A stretch of DNA of 64,000 nt from Delftia tsuruhatensis. Lineage in GTDB: Bacteria; Pseudomonadota; Gammaproteobacteria; Burkholderiales; Burkholderiaceae_C. Position numbers and translations under genes: made by a program. Shown piece after piece: positions 36,748 to 44,424 of this stretch. The DNA lies in the NCBI RefSeq assembly GCF_903815225.1, contig NZ_LR813084.1, forward strand, positions 3,266,501 to 3,330,500, written 5' to 3'. The first letter of the stretch is position 1. Every line of letters begins with the position of its first letter. Below the pieces are notes generated by a model. That model had not been told where the DNA came from, did not search any database, and worked only from the letters and a program-made list of their open reading frames with translations.

Positions 36748-37485
36748 TCAGTGCATGTGCAGGCCGCCATTGACCGAAAAGTCCGCTCCCGTCGAGTAAC
36801 CGCCTTCTTCGGAGGCCAGCCACGCGATGATGGAGGCGATTTCGCTGGGCTCGCCCAGGCGCTTGACGGGGATGGTGCCCACGATCTTCTCCAGCACGTC
36901 GGGGCGGATGGCCTTGACCATGTCGGTGCCGATATAGCCGGGGCTCACGGTATTGACGGTCACGCCCTTGGTGGCCAGTTCCTGCGCCAACGCCATGGTG
37001 AAACCATGCATGCCGGCCTTGGCGGCCGAGTAGTTGGTCTGCCCGGCCTGGCCCTTGGCGCCGTTGACCGAGCTGATGTTGATGATGCGGCCCCAGCCCT
37101 TTTCCACCATGTCACCCACGACCTGCTTGGTCACGTTGAACATGGAGTTCAGGTTGGTCTCGATCACGGCCTGCCAGTCCTCCGGCGTCATCTTGATGAA
37201 CATGCGGTCGCGCGTGATGCCCGCATTGTTGACCAGCACGTCGATGCTGCCGTGTTCCGCCTTGGCCTTGCCGAAGGCCTCTACGGTGGAAGCCCAGTCG
37301 CCCACATTGCCCACCGAGGCATGGAAGGTGAAGCCCAGCGCCTTTTGCTCGTCCAGCCACTTCTGGAAATCGCGCGACGGACCACAACCGGCAATGACCT
37401 TGAAGCCTTCCTTGTGCAGACGCTGGCAGATAGCCGTTCCGATGCCACCCATTCCCCCTGTGACATACGCTACTTTTTGAGCCAT
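36748..37485 (-). CDS. phaB: Acetoacetyl-CoA reductase
   Basis: NADPH-dependent reduction of acetoacetyl-CoA to (R)-3-hydroxybutyryl-CoA for PHA synthesis. The 245-residue SDR has TGGMGGIG at residues 9-16, NNAGITRD, NISSVNGAKGQAGQTNYSAAK with the catalytic Tyr and Lys, and PGYIGTDMV, all PhaB hallmarks. AGGAGAG precedes the ATG. Last gene of phaC-phaA-phaB, with a 210-bp gap after phaA that may contain its own promoter. Confidence 0.96.
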   Translation of the reverse strand: MAQKVAYVTGGMGGIGTAICQRLHKEGFKVIAGCGPSRDFQKWLDEQKALGFTFHASVGNVGDWASTVEAFGKAKAEHGSIDVLVNNAGITRDRMFIKMTPEDWQAVIETNLNSMFNVTKQVVGDMVEKGWGRIINISSVNGAKGQAGQTNYSAAKAGMHGFTMALAQELATKGVTVNTVSPGYIGTDMVKAIRPDVLEKIVGTIPVKRLGEPSEIASIIAWLASEEGGYSTGADFSVNGGLHMH

Positions 37486-37695
37486 TCTTCTCTCCTGTCG
37501 ATCAATGGTTGCTTCAGATCAATCTATCCACGACAACCGGGTCATTGACTCCGGTTATCACCAGGAGTGCCGAAACCTCTGGGTTCCGCTCTCCCGCATG
37601 GCTAGTATGCAGCGCGTGCGCTGCGCCCCTTATCGGGCAGGCCCTAGGCCAGCCTAGGATCTACCCTGAAAGCTTGCTAACGTTTTCCCTGAGGA

Positions 37696-38877
37696 TCACA
37701 CGCGCTCGACCGCCATGGCCACGCCCATGCCACCGCCGATGCACAGGCCCGCCAGGCCCTTTCTGGCGCCGCTGCGCTGCATCTCGTGCAGCAGGGTCAC
37801 CAGGATGCGCGCACCCGATGCGCCGATAGGGTGGCCGATGGCAATGGCGCCGCCGTTGACGTTGACCTTGGCCGGGTCGATGCCCAGCTCCTGGTTGACC
37901 GCGCAGGCCTGTGCCGCGAAGGCTTCGTTGAGCTCGAACAGGTCCACGTCCTGGGCGGTCCAGCCGGCGCGCTGCAGCGCCTTGCGCGAGGCAAACACCG
38001 GGCCCAGGCCCATGGTGGCCGGATCCAGGCCGCTGGTAGCGTAGGAGACGATGCGGGCCAGCGGCTTCAGGCCCAGGGCCTTGGCCTTGGAGGCGCTCAT
38101 GACCACCACGGCCGCGGCACCATCGTTCAGGCCGGAGGCGTTGCCGGCCGTCACCGAGCCGGCCTTGTCGAAGGCGGGACGCAGGCCGGCCAGGGCTTCG
38201 GCATTGGTCTTGCGGTTGATGTATTCATCGGCACCGAAGACCACGGGATCGCCCTTGCGCTGGGGGATGCTCACGGGAACGATCTCATCCACGAACTTCC
38301 CGGCGTCCTGCGCAGCCGTGGCCTTTTGCTGGCTGGCCAGCGCCAGTGCATCCTGCTGTTCGCGGCTGACCTGCTTTTCCTTGGCCACGTTCTCCGCCGT
38401 AATGCCCATGTGGTACTGGTTGTAGACGTCCCACAGGCCGTCCACGATCATGGTGTCCGCCATCTTCCAGTCGCCCATGCGCTGGCCTTCGCGGGAGCCG
38501 GGCAGCACGTGGGGCGCCAGACTCATGTTCTCCTGCCCCCCGGCCACGACGATCTCGCTGTCGCCAGTGGCCACGGCCTGGGCCGCCAGCATCACGGCCT
38601 TCAGGCCGGAGCCGCAGACGGCATTGATGGTCAGCGCCGGGGTTTCCTTGGCGATGCCGGCCTTCATCATGGCCTGGCGTGCCGGATTCTGGCCCGCGCC
38701 AGCCGCCAGCACCTGGCCCATGATGACTTCGCCGACCTGGTCCTTGCCGACCTTGGCGCGCGCCAGCGCTTCGCTGATCACGATGGAGCCCAGTTCCGTT
38801 GCGGGGATCTTGGACAGAGAGCCGCCGAACTTGCCCACGGCAGTACGAACGGCGGAAACGATGACGATGTCTTCCAT
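37696..38877 (-). CDS. phaA: Acetyl-CoA C-acetyltransferase (beta-ketothiolase)
   Basis: Condenses two acetyl-CoA to acetoacetyl-CoA. The 393-residue thiolase starts [20 protein letters not shown]. Catalytic Cys88 lies in [12 protein letters not shown], the His in [20 protein letters not shown] and the second Cys in [11 protein letters not shown]. The ATG at 38877 has an AAGG ahead; the frame continues upstream but lacks thiolase sequence. Between phaC and phaB. Confidence 0.96.
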   Translation of the reverse strand: MEDIVIVSAVRTAVGKFGGSLSKIPATELGSIVISEALARAKVGKDQVGEVIMGQVLAAGAGQNPARQAMMKAGIAKETPALTINAVCGSGLKAVMLAAQAVATGDSEIVVAGGQENMSLAPHVLPGSREGQRMGDWKMADTMIVDGLWDVYNQYHMGITAENVAKEKQVSREQQDALALASQQKATAAQDAGKFVDEIVPVSIPQRKGDPVVFGADEYINRKTNAEALAGLRPAFDKAGSVTAGNASGLNDGAAAVVVMSASKAKALGLKPLARIVSYATSGLDPATMGLGPVFASRKALQRAGWTAQDVDLFELNEAFAAQACAVNQELGIDPAKVNVNGGAIAIGHPIGASGARILVTLLHEMQRSGARKGLAGLCIGGGMGVAMAVERV

Positions 38878-39001
38878 GATGACGGACCTTTCTTTGGACT
38901 CTTGAAGGGATGCCCGGGCAAGCACCGCCCAAGCTGTGGCGGTCGTGCCCCTGCATTCAAGCCGCAGCGTTATTGCGCTGCAGCATCGAAACGATTGTGC
39001 C

Positions 39002-40861
39002 TCAGGCCTTGGCCAGCACGTAGCGGCCGGGTGCCGGCTCGATGGCCGTGTATTCCCTGCCCCTGCCGTACTGCTTCGGTGCAGCCACCAGCTTGCCGCC
39101 GTGCTTCGAGAGCCAGGGGCTCCAGTCGGCCCACCAGCTGCCCGGATGCTCGTCGGCGCCCGCCTGCCACTCCTTGAGCGTCGGTGGCAACTGACCATCC
39201 TCGCGCAGCCAGTAGCTGCGCTTTTTCTTGGCCGGTGGATTGATCACGCCCGCGATGTGGCCCGACGCACCCATGACGAAACGCTTGTCGCCGCCCAGCA
39301 CCTGGGTCGATGCGTAGGAGCCGCCCACGGGCACGATGTGGTCCTCGCGCGAACCATAGATGTAGGCCGGCAAGCACAGCTGGTGCATGTCGATGCGCTC
39401 GCCGCAGACGGTCAGTGCGCCGGGCTGGGCCAGCTTGTTTTCCAGGTAGAGGTTGCGCAGATACCAGGCGTAGTAAGGGCCGGGCAGGTTGGTGCAGTCG
39501 CTGTTCCAGTACAGCAGGTCGAACGGCGGCGGCGTCTCGCCCTTGAGGTAGTTGCCCACCACGTAGTTCCAGACCAGGTCGTTGGGCCGCAGGAAGCTGA
39601 AGGTCGATGCCAGATCCTGGCCCTTCATGAGGCCGCCCTCGCCCATCTGCATCTCGCGAAAGCGAACCACCGATTCATCGATGAAGACATCGAGGATGCC
39701 GGTGTCGCTGAAATCGATGAAGGTGGTCAGCAACGTCATGCTGGCCACGGGGAACGGAACGCCGGCAGGTGCGGCAACGCGCGACGCCGTGGTCCTGGCT
39801 GCCGCTCGGCCTGCCGTGGACCTCTTGGCCGGCGCGGCTGACGGCTTGGGGGCGGCAGCTTGCTCCCGGTCATGGCGCGCCTGGAGGACCGCCAGGGCAG
39901 TGGACAGCATGGTCCCCCCTACGCAGAAACCCAGCACGTTGATCTGGTCGGCACCCGCGATGTCGCGCGCCACCCGCATGCCCGTGAGCACGCCTTCCTC
40001 GATGTAGTCGTCCCAGGTCTTGCGCGCCAGGCTGTCGTCGGGGTTGCGCCAGCTCATCACGAAGGTGCGATGGCCCTGGCTGACGGCATAGCGGATCAGC
40101 GAGTTGTCGGGCTGCAGGTCCAGGATGTAGAACTTGTTGATGCAGGGCGGCACCATCAGGAAGGGCCGCTCATGCACCTTGTCCGTCAGGGGCTTGTACT
40201 CGATGAGTTGGAACAGGTCGTTCTCGAACACCACGGCACCTTCGGTGGTGGCGACGTTCCTGCCCACGGTGAACTGCTTCTCGTCGGTCATGGACACATG
40301 GCCCTGGCGCATGTCGGCCAGCAGGTTGGCCACGCCCTGGGCCAGGCTTTCACCCTGGGTCTCGATGGCTTTCTTCTGGGCTTCCGCATTCAGCGCCAGG
40401 AAGTTGCTGGGCGCCATCGCGGCCAGCCATTGCTCGACGGCGAAGCGCACGCGGTTGCGCGTCTTGTCATCGGCCTGCACGGCGTCGGCCAGGCCCGTGA
40501 GCATGCGGCTGTTGAGCAGGTAGGTGGCCGCCGTGACGGCCGTCAGCGGGTTGTCGGCCCAGGACTCCGCATTGAAGCGCTTGTCCTTGGACAGCAGCGC
40601 CTGGGCTCCTCCTTGCTCGTACAAGGCCTTGGCTCCCTCCAGATACTGCTGCTGCAATTGCAGCAATTTCTCGGGATCAAGCGTCAGCGGCGTCTCGGTC
40701 AGCGCGGCTGGCTCGGGGACTGCCGCCTTCCATGCCTGGGGCATGCCCTGCATGCCCGGCTGCCCCATCTGCTGCAGTGTCTGCAGCGTGCGGCTCCATT
40801 GCTCGGTCCAGAATTGCTGGATGGGTTGGCCCGTCAGGCCAGCGAGTGGGTCAAAATTCAT
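39002..40861 (-). CDS. phaC: Class I polyhydroxyalkanoate synthase
   Basis: Polymerises 3-hydroxyacyl-CoA to PHA on the granule surface. The 619-residue protein has the lipase-like box GFCVGG with nucleophile Cys313, the [15 protein letters not shown] segment, the catalytic Asp region [13 protein letters not shown] and the His in [14 protein letters not shown]. Residues about 334-368 form an Ala/Arg-rich insert soon after the nucleophile that ordinary class I synthases lack; such an insert has been noted for Delftia (Comamonas) acidovorans, supporting the host assignment. The ATG at 40861 has AAGGA six bases ahead. First gene of the pha cluster. Confidence 0.96.
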   Translation of the reverse strand: MNFDPLAGLTGQPIQQFWTEQWSRTLQTLQQMGQPGMQGMPQAWKAAVPEPAALTETPLTLDPEKLLQLQQQYLEGAKALYEQGGAQALLSKDKRFNAESWADNPLTAVTAATYLLNSRMLTGLADAVQADDKTRNRVRFAVEQWLAAMAPSNFLALNAEAQKKAIETQGESLAQGVANLLADMRQGHVSMTDEKQFTVGRNVATTEGAVVFENDLFQLIEYKPLTDKVHERPFLMVPPCINKFYILDLQPDNSLIRYAVSQGHRTFVMSWRNPDDSLARKTWDDYIEEGVLTGMRVARDIAGADQINVLGFCVGGTMLSTALAVLQARHDREQAAAPKPSAAPAKRSTAGRAAARTTASRVAAPAGVPFPVASMTLLTTFIDFSDTGILDVFIDESVVRFREMQMGEGGLMKGQDLASTFSFLRPNDLVWNYVVGNYLKGETPPPFDLLYWNSDCTNLPGPYYAWYLRNLYLENKLAQPGALTVCGERIDMHQLCLPAYIYGSREDHIVPVGGSYASTQVLGGDKRFVMGASGHIAGVINPPAKKKRSYWLREDGQLPPTLKEWQAGADEHPGSWWADWSPWLSKHGGKLVAAPKQYGRGREYTAIEPAPGRYVLAKA

Positions 40862-41004
40862 GCTGCATCCTTGTTCGCGGATGCCGTATGCAATAGCCGC
40901 AGCCTTGCGGGGCATCCGTTTTGATTGTGACCCAGGCGAGCCCCGCCCTGCCCGGCACAGACCTCCACGAAAACCCGTGCCCTGCGCATTTTTTTGGTTC
41001 GACC

Positions 41005-41286
41005 ATGTATCTCGTCGTTATCGCCTGGTTGTATGTCACGCTGGTGATGGCCCTGGCCGAGGCCGTCAGTCCCACGGGCAGCATACTCGGCGCCGTGATC
41101 ACTTTCGCACTCTACGGACTGCTGCCGCTGTCCATCGTGATCTACATCATGGGCACGCCGGCGCGCAAGCGCAGGCTGCGTGCCGCGCGTGAGCTGGCCG
41201 AACGCTCATCCCCGCCAGATGCAGGCGGCGAAACGGCCGCTGGCACCGAGCGCGGCTCCGTCGCGCCGGTGCGAAAAGAACCGTGA
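41005..41286 (+). CDS. Small membrane protein, two transmembrane helices
   Basis: A 93-residue protein: MYLVVIAWLYVTLVMALAEA and LGAVITFALYGLLPLSIVIY are two membrane helices joined by a short loop, followed by a basic, then Pro/Gly-rich cytoplasmic tail (ARKRRLRAARELAERS). No function known; similar small proteins are common upstream of phaC in this family as I recall. The last 81 bp overlap the end of the pgeF/yfiH gene on the opposite strand. Divergent from phaC. Confidence 0.75.
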   Translation: MYLVVIAWLYVTLVMALAEAVSPTGSILGAVITFALYGLLPLSIVIYIMGTPARKRRLRAARELAERSSPPDAGGETAAGTERGSVAPVRKEP

Positions 41287-42069
41287 GGCATTGCCCACCG
41301 TGCACCAGCCGTCGCTGCCGTCATTGCCGTAGACCGCCATGATGCCCAGCGCGGCAAGGCGCTGACGCGCCAGTTGCGCAAGGTCGGCAAGGAACTTGCC
41401 TGGCCTGTGCGCCGGCTGGAAATGCCGGGCCGCCTCGGCATCCCGGGACAGGAACGCCTCACGCACCTCCGGGCCCACCTCGAAATGGCGCGGCCCTATG
41501 CAGGGTCCGAGCCAGGCCAGGGTCTGCCCGGCAACCTGCTCGCCGCCCTGGCCAGCAGCATCGGCTTCGCCGGCAAAGCGTGCGAACAGCGTCTCGATCA
41601 CGCCACCCGCCAGAGGTTGCCCATGCCCTGGCGGCATGCCCGCCAGGCCGCGCCAGCCCGCATGCGCCGCGCCAACCACCGCACCGCTGCGGTGGGCCAG
41701 CAGCACGGGCAGGCAATCGGCCACCATGATCGTGCAAACCACACCGGGATCGCGGGTCACGCAGGCATCGAAGGGCCGGCCCTGGGCGCTGTCGGGCGCC
41801 AGGACCGCCACATCCACGCCGTGCACCTGCTGCAAGAACACGGTACAGGCACCGGGGGTACGCGCCCGCACGGCCTCCTGCAAGCGCAGGCGGTTGGCAC
41901 GCACGGCGGCGGGCTCGTCGCCCACATGGTCGCCCAGGTTCAGGCTGCCCCAGGGCGCCCGGCTGACACCGCCCTCGCGCGAGGTGCACAGCGCATGCAC
42001 GCCCGGCGGCGCGGGCCAGTCGGGAACCAGCCAGGACTCGGGCAAGGCGTCAGGGCAGGCCGTGCTCAT
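41206..42069 (-). CDS. YfiH/PgeF-family protein (multicopper-polyphenol oxidoreductase fold)
   Basis: A 287-residue member of the family known as peptidoglycan editing factor PgeF and reported to have purine nucleoside phosphorylase/deaminase activity. The metal-site residues are seen in FLQQVHGVDVAVL (His), VADCLPVLLAHRSG (Cys) and AAHAGWRGLAGG-like AAHAGWRGLAGM (His). Its ATG overlaps the stop of the upstream isomerase gene (ATGA), so the two are coupled. Its C-terminal coding end overlaps the small membrane protein gene on the other strand by 81 bp. Confidence 0.9.
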   Translation of the reverse strand: MSTACPDALPESWLVPDWPAPPGVHALCTSREGGVSRAPWGSLNLGDHVGDEPAAVRANRLRLQEAVRARTPGACTVFLQQVHGVDVAVLAPDSAQGRPFDACVTRDPGVVCTIMVADCLPVLLAHRSGAVVGAAHAGWRGLAGMPPGHGQPLAGGVIETLFARFAGEADAAGQGGEQVAGQTLAWLGPCIGPRHFEVGPEVREAFLSRDAEAARHFQPAHRPGKFLADLAQLARQRLAALGIMAVYGNDGSDGWCTVGNASRFFSHRRDGAALGASGRFAACIWRG

Positions 42070-42731
42070 TCCGCGTCAGGGCAGGCCGAAGGATGGGCCT
42101 TCTGAAAGGCTTCCAGCGCCTCGCAACGCTCGACGATGGCCGACAGGCGCGGCAGGCCGTCCAGGCTGACGTTGAAGCGCCGGCCATTGAAGACCTGCGG
42201 CACCAGGCAGCAGTCGGCCAGCGAGGGGGTATCTCCCCAGCAGAACAGGGATGGCGGCAGGCCCGCTGCCTCGCGCTCGGAGGCCAGCAGGTCCAGCTGG
42301 CGTTCGAAGGCTTCGAGCCCCGAGCGCACCCAGTGCACGTACCAGTTGCTCTTGGCTTCGTCGGAGACACCGAGATTGCGCACCAGGTACTTGAGCACGC
42401 GCAGGTTGTTGAGAGGATGGATCTCGCAGGCCACCATCTGGGCCAGGGCGCGCACATGGGCACGGCCCAGCGCATCGCGCGGCAGCAGCGGTATTTCGGC
42501 ATGGGTCTCATCGAGATATTCGATGATGGCCATGGACTGGGTCAGCCAATGGCCGTCTTCGGTTTCCAGCGCCGGCACCAGCGCGTCGCCCACGCGGCCG
42601 GCATAGGCCGGCTCCCTGTGGTCGCCCCGCAGCAGGTGCACCGGCACGGATTCATAGTCCAGCCCCTTGAGCTGCAGCGCGATGCGCACGCGATAGGAGG
42701 CCGACGAGCGAAAGTAGGTGTGGAGCTTCAT
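42066..42731 (-). CDS. maiA: Maleylacetoacetate/maleylpyruvate isomerase (GST zeta)
   Basis: Glutathione-dependent cis-trans isomerase in homogentisate or gentisate breakdown. The 221-residue protein has the zeta-class motif SSASYRVRIAL at residues 9-19, ETEDGHWLTQSMAIIEYLDE for glutathione binding and the all-helical C-terminal domain. It is divergent from a fumarylacetoacetase-fold hydrolase, whose substrate is the isomerase product, so they are likely one pathway. Short partner length favours the gentisate version (NagL/NagK type). The ATG at 42731 is the family start. Confidence 0.9.
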   Translation of the reverse strand: MKLHTYFRSSASYRVRIALQLKGLDYESVPVHLLRGDHREPAYAGRVGDALVPALETEDGHWLTQSMAIIEYLDETHAEIPLLPRDALGRAHVRALAQMVACEIHPLNNLRVLKYLVRNLGVSDEAKSNWYVHWVRSGLEAFERQLDLLASEREAAGLPPSLFCWGDTPSLADCCLVPQVFNGRRFNVSLDGLPRLSAIVERCEALEAFQKAHPSACPDAE

Positions 42732-42817
42732 GACCGCAAAGCATACCGTGCAGGCGCCAAGATGCGTGGCACACTTGCGGCGGCGCCCATGAGACAAGGC
42801 GCCATAGGAACACCGAC

Positions 42818-43513
42818 ATGAGCTACGTTTTCACCCCGCCCGCCGTGGCCAGCGTCCCCGTCCTGGGCCGCTCCGAGCGCTTTCCCGTGCACCGCATCTA
42901 CTGCGTGGGCCGCAACTATGAGGAACACGCCAAGGAAATGGGTTTCACCGGCCGCGAGCCGCCCTTCTTCTTTCTCAAGCCGGCGGATGCCGTGGTGCCC
43001 GTCGAGGCCGGAGCCACCGGCACCATGCCCTACCCCACGCTGACCGCCAACCTGCACCATGAGATCGAACTCGTGGTGGCCATCGGCAAGGCGGGAAAGA
43101 ACATCAAGGCCGCCGACGCGCCGGACTACATCTGGGGCTATGCCGTGGGCCTGGACATGACGCGCCGGGACCTGCAAAACGACATGAAGAAGCAAGGCCG
43201 TCCCTGGTGCATCGGCAAGGCCTTCGAGCACGCCGCGCCCATCGGCCCGATCACGCCGGTGGCCGAGGCCGGCGACATCGCCAAGGCGGCGATCTCCCTG
43301 CAGGTCAATGGCACGGATCGCCAGCGCAGCGACATCGGCAAGCTGATCTGGAACATCGCCGAGACCATCGAGCACCTGTCGGCCGCGTGGGAACTGCAGC
43401 CCGGCGACCTGATCATGACGGGCACTCCCGAAGGCGTGGCCGCCGTGGTGCGTGGCGACCTTCTGGAAGGCCGCATCGACGGACTGAGCCCCTTGAGCGT
43501 CAAGATCGCCTGA
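42818..43513 (+). CDS. Fumarylacetoacetate hydrolase-family protein, probable fumarylpyruvate hydrolase
   Basis: Hydrolyses a C-C bond in the last step of gentisate-type ring cleavage. The 231-residue FAH-fold enzyme shows YCVGRNYEEHAKEMG, the metal ligands in LHHEIELVVAIG, GYAVGLDMTRRDLQ and the C-terminal IMTGTPEGVAAV. It is much shorter than true fumarylacetoacetase (about 420) and fits the fumarylpyruvate hydrolase (NagK) size. Divergent from the isomerase gene, 86 bp apart. A terminator follows. Confidence 0.88.
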   Translation: MSYVFTPPAVASVPVLGRSERFPVHRIYCVGRNYEEHAKEMGFTGREPPFFFLKPADAVVPVEAGATGTMPYPTLTANLHHEIELVVAIGKAGKNIKAADAPDYIWGYAVGLDMTRRDLQNDMKKQGRPWCIGKAFEHAAPIGPITPVAEAGDIAKAAISLQVNGTDRQRSDIGKLIWNIAETIEHLSAAWELQPGDLIMTGTPEGVAAVVRGDLLEGRIDGLSPLSVKIA

Positions 43514-43532
43514 AATCCCTCAGCCTGGCGAC

Positions 43533-43587
43533 AGGCCGGCAAGGCAGCAGGGAGCATGCTCCCAGGCCTGCCGGCCTTTGTTTTTTG
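43533..43587 (+). terminator. Intrinsic terminator after the FAH-family gene
   Basis: AGGCCGGCA-A-GGC (43533-43545) pairs with GCC-TGCCGGCCT (43566-43577) around an inner GGGAGCATGCTCCC hairpin; a G and six T follow (43581-43586). Confidence 0.75.
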
Positions 43588-43634
43588 AACCCGCAGTCCG
43601 CCGCACGGCGGCGCTTTCATCCCATGGTGCCGGC

Positions 43635-44198
43635 ATGATTATTCGCAGCCCCATCAAGTTCTGCCGCGCCTGTGGCACGGCCGTGGTCTACCGCCTGCCC
43701 GACGATGGCGACACGCGCGAGCGCGCCGTCTGTCCGCACTGCCACACCATCCACTACGAGAATCCCCTGAACGTCGTGGGCACGATTCCCGTGACCGACG
43801 ACGGCCGTGTGCTGCTGTGCAAGCGCAACATCGAGCCGCGCAGGGGCCTGTGGACCCTGCCGGCCGGCTTCATGGAACTGGCCGAGACCACGGCGCGCGG
43901 TGCCCGGCGCGAAACCGATGAGGAGGCTGGCGCCGACATCGAGATGGGGCCGCTGTTCTCCATCGTCGATGTGCCCAAGGTCAGCCAGGTCCATCTGTTC
44001 TACCGCGCGCGGCTGCGCAGCGAACAGTGCTATCCGGGACCCGAGACCATGGAGACCCGGCTGTTCGCCGAGGCCGAGATCCCCTGGGAGGAACTGGCCT
44101 TTCGCACCGTGCGCGTGACGCTGGAGCGCTACTTCGAGGACCGCGCTGCCGGCCTGCTCGACGCCCATCGCGTGCACTCCATCGACCTGAGTCTGTAG
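43635..44198 (+). CDS. Nudix hydrolase with N-terminal zinc ribbon
   Basis: A 187-residue protein. Residues 8-36 carry two Cys pairs (FCRACG ... CPHCHT) forming a zinc ribbon; the Nudix box follows as GFMELAETTARGARRETDEE and A-G. Such proteins cleave nucleoside diphosphate derivatives such as ADP-ribose or NADH. The ATG at 43635 is chosen as the ribbon begins just after it. It stands between a terminator and the CheW-fusion gene. Confidence 0.88.
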   Translation: MIIRSPIKFCRACGTAVVYRLPDDGDTRERAVCPHCHTIHYENPLNVVGTIPVTDDGRVLLCKRNIEPRRGLWTLPAGFMELAETTARGARRETDEEAGADIEMGPLFSIVDVPKVSQVHLFYRARLRSEQCYPGPETMETRLFAEAEIPWEELAFRTVRVTLERYFEDRAAGLLDAHRVHSIDLSL

Positions 44199-44424
44199 CC
44201 ATGTGCCTGCGCTGCACCGCCACCGTGCGGCATGGCACCACGACAAGGCCTGCACGGCAGCCGAACCAGGGCTGCGCATCGCTGGAAGACAAGCTGCCGC
44301 TCCGTTTGTCATCCTTTTGACACATTTGGTCACAAGCTGGCCTCCTTCTTGCTCGTTGCACAGGGCTTTCCCCAGGATGGGAAGGCTGGTTTGACCAAAC
44401 CTGAACCTGACTGCGGAGCGACCC

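Noticed and set aside
37621..37695. CCTAGG repeats after phaA as a terminator
   Set aside because: Short palindromes without a T run; phaB is expected to be co-transcribed or have its own promoter.
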